64,000 nt of DNA from Rhodopseudomonas boonkerdii (GTDB taxonomy: Bacteria > Pseudomonadota > Alphaproteobacteria > Rhizobiales > Xanthobacteraceae). This document shows positions 56,743 through 64,000 of this stretch, in pieces. Positions within the stretch are counted from its first letter, which is position 1; each line of letters opens with the position of its first letter. The translations under genes were made by a program, and so were the position numbers. The notes beneath the pieces were generated by a model that saw only the letters and a list, made by a program, of their open reading frames with translations, was not told the DNA's origin and searched no databases. The DNA lies in NCBI RefSeq assembly GCF_021184025.1, contig NZ_CP036537.1, positions 4,340,001 to 4,404,000 on the forward strand. The letters run 5' to 3'.

Positions 56743-57581
56743 CAGCGGCTATCCTTTGCCAGGCGCGGATTGAGCGCATCGTTGAGCCCTTCGCCGATCA
56801 GGTTCATGGCGAGTACCGAAAGAAGAATGGCGATGCCGGGGAACACCGTGATCCACCAGGCCTGACGAATGACGGTGCGGCCGGCGCCGACCATGTAGCC
56901 CCAGGACATCAGATTGGGATCGCCGAGACCGAGGAACGACAGCGAGGATTCCAGCAGGATCGCATTGGCGACCATCAGCGAGGCCAGCACGATCACCGGC
57001 GATAGTGCATTCGGCAAGATCTCGCGCCAGATGATCCAGCTGTTGCTCTGCCCCGTGACCACGGCGGCCTGGACATATTCGCGCGTGCGCAGCGACAGCA
57101 CCTCACCACGGACCAGACGCGCCACTGGCGGCCAGGACACGATGGCGATGGCGCCGACAATGGAATAGATCGAGGGCTGCAGGATCGCCACCAGCACGAT
57201 GGCCAGCGCGAAGCTCGGAATGGTCTGGAAGAACTCGGTGCCACGCATCATCAGGTCGTCGACCTTGCCGCCGAAATAGCCGGCGATGGCGCCGACCGGC
57301 ACACCGATGGTCAGCGCCACCGTGGTGGAGACGAGACCGACCAGCAGCGACACCCGCGCGCCGTAGATCAGGCCGGCGAACACATCGCGGCCGAGCGCGT
57401 CGGTGCCCAGCGTCACCATCGGGTTGGTGAAGGGCGGCAGAAACGGCCGCTGCACCATACGCCACGGCGAGGTCGGGAAGATCATCGGCCCGAAAATGGC
57501 GATGAAGACGGCGACGGTCAAAAGCACGAGACCGATGACGCCGCCGGGATTGCGCAGCATCAATTTCCAGAACTTCTTCAT
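56742..57581 (-). CDS. Peptide-type ABC transporter permease (DppC-like)
   Basis: 279 residues with about six helices. Residues TLGTDALGRDVFAGLIYGAR mark the N-terminal DppC signature, and EILPNALSPVIVLASL is the EAA loop that contacts the ATPase. It forms the channel with the DppB-like permease, whose gene overlaps it by four bases. Confidence 0.93.
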   Translation of the reverse strand: MKKFWKLMLRNPGGVIGLVLLTVAVFIAIFGPMIFPTSPWRMVQRPFLPPFTNPMVTLGTDALGRDVFAGLIYGARVSLLVGLVSTTVALTIGVPVGAIAGYFGGKVDDLMMRGTEFFQTIPSFALAIVLVAILQPSIYSIVGAIAIVSWPPVARLVRGEVLSLRTREYVQAAVVTGQSNSWIIWREILPNALSPVIVLASLMVANAILLESSLSFLGLGDPNLMSWGYMVGAGRTVIRQAWWITVFPGIAILLSVLAMNLIGEGLNDALNPRLAKDSR

Positions 57582-58549
57582 TTGGCAAACTCGATGCGCG
57601 GGTCGACCAGACGGTAAACGAGGTCGGTGACGAGGTTGAAGATCAGCACCATGGCCGAGCAGACCACGAAGACGCCGAGCAGGAGGTTGTAGTCGCGCTG
57701 CAGCAGCGCCTCATAGAGCAGACGTCCGATGCCCGGCCACGCGAACACCGTCTCGGTGAGCACGGCGCCGCCGACCAGCGTGCCCGAATGCACGCCCGCC
57801 AGCGTCACCACCGGCAACAGCGCATTGCGCAACACGTGGCGACGCTGGATGATGTTGTTGCGCAGCCCCTTGGCGCGCGCGGTCTTGACGAAATCGAGCC
57901 GCTTCACCTCGAGCATCGACGCGCGGGTCATGCGCGTATAGGTCGCCATGAAGAACAGGCCGATGGTCATCGCCGGCATGACCAGATGCAGCGCGACATC
58001 CTTGACATGGGCCCATCCGGTGTAATTGGCGCCGACGGTCTCATAGCCGAAACTGGGCAGCCAGCCGAGATAGACGGAGAACAGCAGGATCGACATCAGC
58101 GCGACCCAGAAGATCGGCGTCGCGTAGAACAGCAGCGCCGAGACCGTGATGGCGGTATCCGCCCATGTCCCCGCAAATCTCGCCGCCAGCGTACCGAAGG
58201 TGATGCCCAATATCAGTGATATCGCGAAAGCCGTGAGCGTCAGCAGCAACGTTGCCGGCAGGCGCTCGGCGATCAGTGCCGATACCGGCATCTGCTGACG
58301 GAAGGAGTAGCCGAGATCCAGCGTCACGACACCCTTCACATAGGTGAAGAGCTGCTCGGGAACCGGCCTGTCGAGCGAGAACTTTTCGCGGAGCTGCTGC
58401 ACGAATTGCGCGTCGCTGGCTCCGGCCTCGCCGGCCATCACCGAGGCGGGATCGCCCGGCGCGAGGCGGATCAGAAAGAAGTTCATCACGATGATCGCTA
58501 GCAGCACGAAAATGCCCTTCACGATCCTCTGGGCAACGAATGACAGCAT
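57578..58549 (-). CDS. Peptide-type ABC transporter permease (DppB-like)
   Basis: 323 residues with six helices; the VSALIAERLPATLLLTLTAF and RHVLRNALLPVVTLAG strings (EAA loop) are typical of DppB/OppB. Overlaps the next permease gene by four bases, so translation is coupled. Confidence 0.93.
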   Translation of the reverse strand: MLSFVAQRIVKGIFVLLAIIVMNFFLIRLAPGDPASVMAGEAGASDAQFVQQLREKFSLDRPVPEQLFTYVKGVVTLDLGYSFRQQMPVSALIAERLPATLLLTLTAFAISLILGITFGTLAARFAGTWADTAITVSALLFYATPIFWVALMSILLFSVYLGWLPSFGYETVGANYTGWAHVKDVALHLVMPAMTIGLFFMATYTRMTRASMLEVKRLDFVKTARAKGLRNNIIQRRHVLRNALLPVVTLAGVHSGTLVGGAVLTETVFAWPGIGRLLYEALLQRDYNLLLGVFVVCSAMVLIFNLVTDLVYRLVDPRIEFAK

Positions 58550-58588
58550 CAGAGATCCACCGCGGTCAGGTGAGAAAGCAAAAGAAAA

Positions 58589-58617
58589 CCCGTGACGATC
58601 ATGATGATCGTCACGGG
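58589..58617 (-). terminator. Hairpin between binding-protein and permease genes (partial terminator)
   Basis: A 13-bp perfect stem (CCCGTGACGATCA with its complement) around a 3-base loop, followed on the minus strand by TTTTCTTTTGCTTTC. Located between the binding-protein gene and the permease genes, it probably lets some transcripts through so the binding protein is made in excess. Confidence 0.75.
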
Positions 58618-58633
58618 CACTGGGCAGCGTTAC

Positions 58634-60181
58634 TTATTTGTCGATCCAGGCATCGCGGAAACCGTCATTCACGCCGATACCCGTGGTGATGAGGTTCTTG
58701 ACCTTGCAGTTCATGATGGTCGGGAACTGCAATTCGAGCAGCCAGGCCACCGGAACGTCTTCAACAAGGATCTTCTGCACTTTGTCGTAGATCTCCTTGC
58801 GCTTCGAATCCGGTGTCGCCACCGCGCCTTCTTCGAACAGCTTGTCGACCTCGGGATTCGAATAGCCTTCGAGATTGTTGAAGAGCTGCCCCTTCACGAT
58901 CTGGCTCGTAATATAGTTACGCGCCACACCGAGAGCCGGATCGCCGTACTGATAGAGATAGGTGAAGGAGATATCGAAATCCCACTCCATGTTGCGCTGG
59001 TTCGAGCCCGGCACGTCCGTCGCGATGGTTTCGATATTGAATCCGACATCGACGAGGTTCTGCTTCACGGCTTCACCCCAGCGCTGCCAGGTCTCGCCAT
59101 AGGGCAGCGGCATGATGCGGATCTTCTCGCCTTTGTAGCCGGCCTCCTTCAGCAGAGCCTTGGCCTTGGCCGGATCGTAGGGATATTTCGGCACGTCATC
59201 GGTGTAGAACTTGATGGTCGATGCCGACGGGCCGGTCGCTACCTTGCCGAGCCCGTTCCAGATCACATCCTTGGCGAATTCGCGGTCCACCGCATACATG
59301 ATGGCCTGACGGACCTTCTTGTTGGCGAGGATCGGATTGCGATTGTTCAGCCACATCCAGGCGAGCGGCGAGAAGAATTCCCAACCTTCACCGGTGACGC
59401 AGGTGTTCGGCAGCTTGCTGACGCGCGGCACGTCGAAATTTTCGATCGAACCGCCCGGCAGCACGTCCACCTTGCCGGTTTCGTAAGCCACCGAGCGCGC
59501 GGCGGCATCCGGAATGATCTGCCAGTAGATGCCGTCGATATAGGGCTTGCCCTTGACGTGATAGTTCGGGTTCTTCACCAGCTGGATGAACGAGCCCTTC
59601 TTCCATTCCTTGAACATGAAGGGGCCGGTGCCGATCGGCGTGTTGTTCGCCGGATTGGTCTTGATGTCGGTGCCTTCATAGATGTGCTTCGGGATCATCG
59701 GCATCGAGCCGACTTCGAAAATGCCGATGAACGGACCGAAGGGCTGCTTCAGCGTGAACACCACCGTGTAGTCGTCCGGCGCCTCGACCTTCTCGAGCTG
59801 CACCAGATTGCCGCGGGCACGGGCATGGGTAACCTTCAGCGTCTCAATGGAGAACAGCACGTCAGCCGAGGTGAAGGGCTTACCGTCGTGCCAGGTCACG
59901 CCCTGCTTGAGCTTGAACGTGTAGGTCTTGGCATCGGGGCTGATGGTCCAGCTTTCAGCGAGGCCCGGCTCCGGCTCCAGCTTCTTGTTATAGCGCAGCA
60001 GGCCTTCATAGATGTTGCCCGACACCATTTGGGTCGGACCGTTCTGCACCAGCGCCAGCATCAGGCCCGGCGGTTCGGGCTGAATCACGGCATTGATGGT
60101 GCCGCCGAGTTTCGGCTCCTGCGCCAGGGCGAATGTGCTCACGCTGCCGAGCGCCAGAGCCAGTACCAGTTTCTTCAACAT
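58634..60181 (-). CDS. Peptide-type ABC transporter substrate-binding protein (SBP family 5)
   Basis: 515 residues. Signal peptide MLKKLVLALALGSVSTFALA. The mature protein has the family-5 landmarks LAESWTISPDAKTYTFKLKQGVTWHDGKPFTSADV, GTGPFMFKEW and VRQAIMYAVDRE. This family binds peptides, but also opines, polyamine or sugar conjugates. A GGGGGAAAGAG site precedes the ATG. Its operon partners, a class II aldolase upstream and the reductase downstream, suggest a non-peptide small substrate. Confidence 0.92.
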   Translation of the reverse strand: MLKKLVLALALGSVSTFALAQEPKLGGTINAVIQPEPPGLMLALVQNGPTQMVSGNIYEGLLRYNKKLEPEPGLAESWTISPDAKTYTFKLKQGVTWHDGKPFTSADVLFSIETLKVTHARARGNLVQLEKVEAPDDYTVVFTLKQPFGPFIGIFEVGSMPMIPKHIYEGTDIKTNPANNTPIGTGPFMFKEWKKGSFIQLVKNPNYHVKGKPYIDGIYWQIIPDAAARSVAYETGKVDVLPGGSIENFDVPRVSKLPNTCVTGEGWEFFSPLAWMWLNNRNPILANKKVRQAIMYAVDREFAKDVIWNGLGKVATGPSASTIKFYTDDVPKYPYDPAKAKALLKEAGYKGEKIRIMPLPYGETWQRWGEAVKQNLVDVGFNIETIATDVPGSNQRNMEWDFDISFTYLYQYGDPALGVARNYITSQIVKGQLFNNLEGYSNPEVDKLFEEGAVATPDSKRKEIYDKVQKILVEDVPVAWLLELQFPTIMNCKVKNLITTGIGVNDGFRDAWIDK

Positions 60182-60248
60182 CTCTTTCCCCCTTAGTGCC
60201 TCACGGCACGTCACCCGGATTCGTTGACGATGATTGGTGCAAACAGAA

Positions 60249-61028
60249 TCAATTTTTATAGTCGGCGTCCGTCCGATCGAGCATGCGCTTGAACGCTTCC
60301 CACTCGCTGTCCGGCTTGCCCTCTGCGTGCACCTTCTCGTAGCCACGGTCATACTGGCCGGCGGTGTGTGCGGCAATGGCATGCGAAGGGCGAATGACTT
60401 CGGCACCGGTTGCAAGGATCGCGAGCTGCGCGCGGCAGGAACGCTCCATGTTGAACATCAGCTTGAACGCCTCGCCGACCGAACGACCGCAGGTGAGCAA
60501 GCCATGGTTGCGCAGGATGAGCACCATCTTGTCGCCTAGGTCGGCCACGAGGCGCTCACGTTCGGAGAGGTCGAGCGCGATGCCTTCGAAATCATGATAG
60601 GCGATGCGGTCGGTGAACTGCATCGACCACTGGTTCAGCGGCATCAAACCTTCCTTCAGGCACGACACCGCGACGCCGGCGACAGTGTGCGTATGCAAAA
60701 CGCACTGCGCATCGTGGCGTGCCATATGCACCGCGCTGTGGATGGTGAAGCCGGCCGGATTGATGCCGAGGCCGAGCGGATCATCCACGACCTTGCCGTC
60801 GACATCGACGGTGACGAGGTTCGACGCCGTCACTTCCTCGAAGCGCATGCCGTAAGGATTGATAAGGAAGCGGTCCTGCGTGCCGGGAACGCGCACGGAG
60901 ATATGCGTGTAAATGCTGTCATCGAGGCCGTGGCGATGGATCAAGCGATAGGCAGCGGCGAGATCGACACGAACTTGCTTGGCAGCATCGAGGGTCGGCG
61001 TCAAATTGGCGTGCATATTCACAGGCAT
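60249..61028 (-). CDS. Class II aldolase/adducin family protein
   Basis: 259 residues with the zinc site His-X-His in VLHTHTVAG and a third His in ILRNHGLL. Family members split sugar phosphates (fuculose-1-P, ribulose-5-P epimerase) or act on other substrates. Same strand as and 67 bases before the ABC-transporter binding protein, so it is probably co-transcribed. Divergent from the GntR regulator at 61125. Confidence 0.88.
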   Translation of the reverse strand: MPVNMHANLTPTLDAAKQVRVDLAAAYRLIHRHGLDDSIYTHISVRVPGTQDRFLINPYGMRFEEVTASNLVTVDVDGKVVDDPLGLGINPAGFTIHSAVHMARHDAQCVLHTHTVAGVAVSCLKEGLMPLNQWSMQFTDRIAYHDFEGIALDLSERERLVADLGDKMVLILRNHGLLTCGRSVGEAFKLMFNMERSCRAQLAILATGAEVIRPSHAIAAHTAGQYDRGYEKVHAEGKPDSEWEAFKRMLDRTDADYKN

Positions 61029-61090
61029 ACTTCCCGGCTTTTAAGGTGGAGTGAGCAAACACAATCGCATGGCAGGCCGCAAGATTAAAC

Positions 61091-61120
61091 TGTCGACAAT
61101 CGACGCTTAATTCTTGTACA
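61091..61120. promoter_or_regulatory. Candidate GntR operator (two short palindromes)
   Basis: TGTCGACA at 61091-61098 and TGTACA at 61115-61120 lie in the 96-base region between the divergent aldolase and GntR genes. Each is a G-T...A-C dyad, the pattern (TNGTNNNACNA) recognised by many FCD-type GntR proteins. Weak on sequence alone; offered because of its position. Confidence 0.35.
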
Positions 61121-61124
61121 CGGC

Positions 61125-61850
61125 ATGAAACGGGCTTTTCCCATGCGCTTGATGTCTCCTCCTGTTGGTCTGGCCGCCCTCACCGATATCGATCTCGTCG
61201 GTCAGGTGGCGCGTGTGCTGACCCAAGCGGTGGTGAGCGGGCAGCTCGCCCCCGGCGCAAAGGTGGTCGAGGCAGGCATCGCGCGCGAACTCGGCATCAG
61301 CCGTGCGCCCGTCCGCGAAGCCGCCCGTTTGCTGGAGCAACAGGGCCTGCTCGTCTCGCATCCCCGCCGCGGTTTCTTCGTACGCAAACTGGAAACAGCC
61401 GATATCGATGAAATCTACGATCTTCGGATTTGCGTGGAATGCCACGCTGCCGTGCTTGCGTCGAAAAACCTCACCCCGGCCAATCGCGACGCGCTGCGCC
61501 GGCAGATCGACGTCCTGCACGAGACGGCCGACCTGGAAGACCATGCGAGGCAGGTCGAGGAAGACTACAAATTCCACCGCATGATCGTCGAGATCGCCGG
61601 TAGCAAGCGCTTGCTGAAAGTGTTCGACGACCTGTCGTCGGAAATGCGCATGGTGATCGGCCTGATCGGGCGGCTCTATGACGATCCGCATCGTATCGCT
61701 CAAACGCATGACGTACTGCTCGAGGTGCTGGACCAAGGGCACGCCGACATCATTACCGCACGCTTCGACTATCACATCGCGTCGGCCTGGCGCGAAGTCG
61801 GCAAACTCGTTCGCGAAATTCCCGCATCAACCAATGGAGCCGCCACGTGA
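61125..61850 (+). CDS. GntR family transcriptional regulator (FCD/FadR subgroup)
   Basis: 241 residues. The winged helix contains LGISRAPVREAARLLEQQGLL. The C-terminal FCD domain (DIDEIYDLRICVECHAAV, DYKFHRMIVEIAGSKRL, HDVLLEVLDQGHADIITARFDYHI) is helical with metal-ligand-type His residues. It probably controls the divergent aldolase/ABC operon and its own operon. It overlaps the acetylpolyamine amidohydrolase gene by 4 bases. Alternative starts at 61143 and 61152 cannot be excluded. Confidence 0.88.
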   Translation: MKRAFPMRLMSPPVGLAALTDIDLVGQVARVLTQAVVSGQLAPGAKVVEAGIARELGISRAPVREAARLLEQQGLLVSHPRRGFFVRKLETADIDEIYDLRICVECHAAVLASKNLTPANRDALRRQIDVLHETADLEDHARQVEEDYKFHRMIVEIAGSKRLLKVFDDLSSEMRMVIGLIGRLYDDPHRIAQTHDVLLEVLDQGHADIITARFDYHIASAWREVGKLVREIPASTNGAAT

Positions 61851-62872
61851 AGGCAGTCTATTCGGACAAACACAAGAGTCATGACCCGCAATTCTTCCTG
61901 GTGCGCGGCCAGGTGCGCAAGACCACCGAACAGCCGGAGCGTGCCGAGCGCCTGCTCAAGGGACTCGCCGACGGCAAGCACACGCTGGTCGCGCCCACTG
62001 AATTCGGCCAGGGTCCGCGTGCCCGCGTGCATTCGCCGGAATATCTGCGCTTCCTCGAAAGCGCCTGGGAGGAATGGATCAAGCTGCCGGACTACGGCAC
62101 GGAAATGATCGCCAACATCCACCCCAATCGCGTGCCGGGCAGCTATCCGACCCACATTATCGGCAAGCTGGGCTGGCACACCGCCGATACCGCAGCGCCG
62201 ATCGGCCCTGGCACCTGGGCCGGCGCCTGCGCCTCGACCGACGTCGCCGTCACCGCCACGCATATGGTGATGGATGGCGAAGACGCCGTCTACGCCCTGT
62301 GCCGCCCGCCCGGCCATCATGCCTATAGGGACATGGCCGGCGGCTTCTGTTTCATGAACAACTCGGCGATCGCCGCCGAGCATCTGCGCACCAAGCACGA
62401 GCGCGTCGCCATCCTCGACGTCGACGTGCATCACGGCAACGGCACCCAGGGCATCTTCTATGCACGCCCGGACGTGCTGACCGTCTCCATCCATGCCGAT
62501 CCCACCGGCTACTATCCGTTCGTCTGGGGCTACGCCGACGAGAAGGGCGAAGGCAACGGCCTTGGCACCAATCTCAACATCCCGCTCGCGCTCGGCACCA
62601 GCGACGACGGTTTCATCGATGCGCTCGCTGTCGCCGAGAAAACGATCAAGTCGTTCGCACCGGGCGCGCTTGTCGTTGCTCTCGGTCTCGACGCATCGGA
62701 GCACGATCCGCTCGCGGCGCTGAAGGTCACCACGCCGGGCTTCAACCGTATCGGCGCCGCCATCGCGCGCATGGGCCTGCCCACCGTCATCGTTCAGGAA
62801 GGCGGATATCTCTCCGACATCCTGGGCGCCAACCTCACCTCCACGCTCGCCGGATTTGAATCAGCGCGCTGA
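61847..62872 (+). CDS. Acetylpolyamine amidohydrolase (histone deacetylase family)
   Basis: 341 residues. Zinc-dependent deacetylase motifs: RPPGHHA (catalytic His pair), ILDVDVHHGNGTQ (zinc Asp/His) and LGLDASEHDP (zinc Asp). The sequence from AVYSDKHKSHDPQFFLVRGQ and YGTEMIANIHP is that of the bacterial acetylpolyamine amidohydrolases such as Mycoplana ramosa AphA. It would release acetate from acetylputrescine or similar. Coupled to the GntR gene and followed by a gabT-like aminotransferase, a plausible polyamine pathway. Confidence 0.92.
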   Translation: MKAVYSDKHKSHDPQFFLVRGQVRKTTEQPERAERLLKGLADGKHTLVAPTEFGQGPRARVHSPEYLRFLESAWEEWIKLPDYGTEMIANIHPNRVPGSYPTHIIGKLGWHTADTAAPIGPGTWAGACASTDVAVTATHMVMDGEDAVYALCRPPGHHAYRDMAGGFCFMNNSAIAAEHLRTKHERVAILDVDVHHGNGTQGIFYARPDVLTVSIHADPTGYYPFVWGYADEKGEGNGLGTNLNIPLALGTSDDGFIDALAVAEKTIKSFAPGALVVALGLDASEHDPLAALKVTTPGFNRIGAAIARMGLPTVIVQEGGYLSDILGANLTSTLAGFESAR

Positions 62873-62885
62873 CATCGACGCTGCT

Positions 62886-62970
62886 CGTAGGATGGGTTGA
62901 GCGTTTTCGCGAAACCCATCATACGCAACCACCGAAGTGATGGGTTTCGCTCCGCTCTACCCATCCTACG
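62886..62970. repeat. Hairpin repeat of the CGTAGGATGGGT type
   Basis: Second copy of the repeat at 54085-54160 (CGTAGGATGGGTTGAGCG...CTACCCATCCTACG, with GAAACCCATCA/TGATGGGTTTC arms). It lies between the amidohydrolase and aminotransferase genes and could end or attenuate the upstream transcript. Confidence 0.75.
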
Positions 62971-63033
62971 GACAACCCACCTGCACCAACACCAACAACA
63001 CGAAACTCCATTAAACTCGAAGGACTCCTTTCC

Positions 63034-64000
63034 ATGGCCACCAATGCAGAAATCTTCGCGCGCCGCGAAGCCGCGGTTCCCCGCGGCATCGGCCACTCCA
63101 CCCCGATCTCGGCGCAGCGCGCGCTGAACGCCGAGGTTTGGGATGTCGAAGGCAAGCGCTACGTGGATTTCGCCGGCGGCATCGCCGTGCTGAACACCGG
63201 CCATTGCCATCCGCACGTCATGGCCGCCGTCAAGGCTCAGATGGAGAACTTCACGCACACCTGCTTCCAGGTGCTGCTGTATGAATCCTATGTCGCTCTT
63301 GCCGAGCGCCTCAACAAGCTTGTTCCGATCGACGGGCCCGTGAAGACTGCCTTCTTCACCACCGGCGCGGAAGCCACCGAAAACGCCATCAAAATGGCAC
63401 GTGCCGCCACCGGCCGCGCCGGCGTGATCGCCTTCACCGGCGGCTTCCATGGCCGCACCCACATGACCATGACCATGACCGGCAAGGTGTTCCCCTACAA
63501 GAAGGGCTTCGGCGCCTCCATGCCGGAAGTCTGGCACGTGCCCTTCCCGGCGCCGCAGCTCGATGTCACGGTCGAGGAATCGCTGAAGTATCTGAACTTC
63601 CTGTTCAAGGCCGACATCGATCCGGCCCGCGTCGCTGCCATCATCATCGAGCCCGTGCAGGGCGAAGGAGGCTTCCATCAGGCGCCGCCGGAGCTAATGC
63701 GGGCGCTGCGCAAGATTTGCGACGAGAACGGCATCGTCTTCATCGCCGACGAAGTGCAGACCGGCTACGGTCGCACCGGCAAGATGTTCGCGATGGAACA
63801 TTACGACGTGAAGCCCGACCTCATCACCGTGGCAAAGAGCCTCGCCGGCGGTTTCCCGCTGTCGGGCGTGATCGGCAAGGCGAAGATCATGGACGCTGCC
63901 GATCCGGGCGGCCTGGGCGGCACCTATGCCGGCAACCCGCTGGCGATCGCCGCCGCCATGGCCGTGCTCGACGTGTTCGAGAAGGAAAAGCTGGTCGAGC
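63034..64000 (+). CDS. gabT: 4-aminobutyrate (or related) aminotransferase, cut by window edge
   Basis: First 322 residues. A class III PLP aminotransferase: GIAVLNTGHCHPHV, FFTTGAEATENAIKMAR, FTGGFHGRTHMTMTMTGK, EPVQGEGGFH, IADEVQTGYGRTGKMFA, and the Schiff-base Lys in ITVAKSLAGGFPLSG. The match to GabT is strong; putrescine aminotransferase is close enough to be an alternative. An AAGGA site precedes the ATG at 63034. It continues past the right edge. With the amidohydrolase it suggests acetylputrescine to GABA to succinate semialdehyde. Confidence 0.9.
   Translation, partial: MATNAEIFARREAAVPRGIGHSTPISAQRALNAEVWDVEGKRYVDFAGGIAVLNTGHCHPHVMAAVKAQMENFTHTCFQVLLYESYVALAERLNKLVPIDGPVKTAFFTTGAEATENAIKMARAATGRAGVIAFTGGFHGRTHMTMTMTGKVFPYKKGFGASMPEVWHVPFPAPQLDVTVEESLKYLNFLFKADIDPARVAAIIIEPVQGEGGFHQAPPELMRALRKICDENGIVFIADEVQTGYGRTGKMFAMEHYDVKPDLITVAKSLAGGFPLSGVIGKAKIMDAADPGGLGGTYAGNPLAIAAAMAVLDVFEKEKLVE

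Noticed and set aside
54343..56865. 840-residue open frame antisense to the ABC ATPase and reductase genes
   Set aside because: Overlaps two confident genes with motifs on the other strand; shadow frame in high-GC DNA.
58592..60196. 534-residue open frame antisense to the family-5 binding protein
   Set aside because: Shadow frame of a clearly coding gene.

Overview
The window looks like chromosomal DNA of an alphaproteobacterium in the Bradyrhizobiaceae/Nitrobacteraceae group (Bradyrhizobium, Rhodopseudomonas, Afipia, Nitrobacter). Supporting evidence: high GC with strong G/C third-position bias, a dnaG-rpoD pair, a short dimeric-type chlorite dismutase resembling the Nitrobacter winogradskyi enzyme, and many intergenic palindromes of the CATGGTTCGAGAC / GTCTCGAAGGATGG type that I associate with these genomes. 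The species assignment is inference; there is no rRNA in the window.

Layout. 1-8.5 kb: start of an arginase, glgX, an ABC exporter pair, a Crp/Fnr regulator, and a LysR gene divergent from a ring-cleaving dioxygenase/esterase pair (quinone-detoxification type). 8.5-15.1 kb: a TPP enzyme, fructose-1,6-bisphosphatase, then a haem block (haem oxygenase, hemF, hemE). 15.4-24.5 kb: an accessory region with an alpha/beta hydrolase, a gene-poor block, a visibly AT-richer two-gene Hachiman anti-phage system (hamA-hamB, 17.5-21.0 kb), a decayed pfpI remnant, two secreted proteins and an intact pfpI. 24.9-29.3 kb: rpoD and dnaG. 29.6-38.4 kb: chlorite dismutase, a brnT-brnA toxin-antitoxin pair with a deep gene overlap, an MFS transporter, a gamma-glutamylcyclotransferase, N-formylglutamate amidohydrolase, LysE, an acyl-CoA ligase, a DUF1499 protein and an MBL-fold hydrolase. 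38.7-47.4 kb: glutaryl-CoA dehydrogenase, ribB, a K+/H+ antiporter, a lactonase-like propeller, and a TonB receptor divergent from nikR with a perfect NikR operator between them.

47.5-52.7 kb is a same-strand catabolic cluster (LysR, TTT-type binding protein, RraA-like aldolase, MFS, 2-hydroxyacid dehydrogenase). 53-64 kb holds an aldo/keto reductase and a peptide-type ABC transporter operon with a class II aldolase and a hydroxypyruvate-reductase-like enzyme. This operon is divergent from a GntR regulator, an acetylpolyamine amidohydrolase and a gabT-like aminotransferase that runs off the end. Together this suggests uptake and breakdown of an amine- or peptide-linked compound.

The most notable non-coding structure is a ~270-290 bp non-autonomous mobile element (24.6 kb and, nested, 37.0-37.5 kb). 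It has inserted at the same position of the resident palindromic repeat each time and carries copies of that repeat inside itself. I did not find a clearly undescribed multi-gene system; the best accessory system, Hachiman, is a known family.
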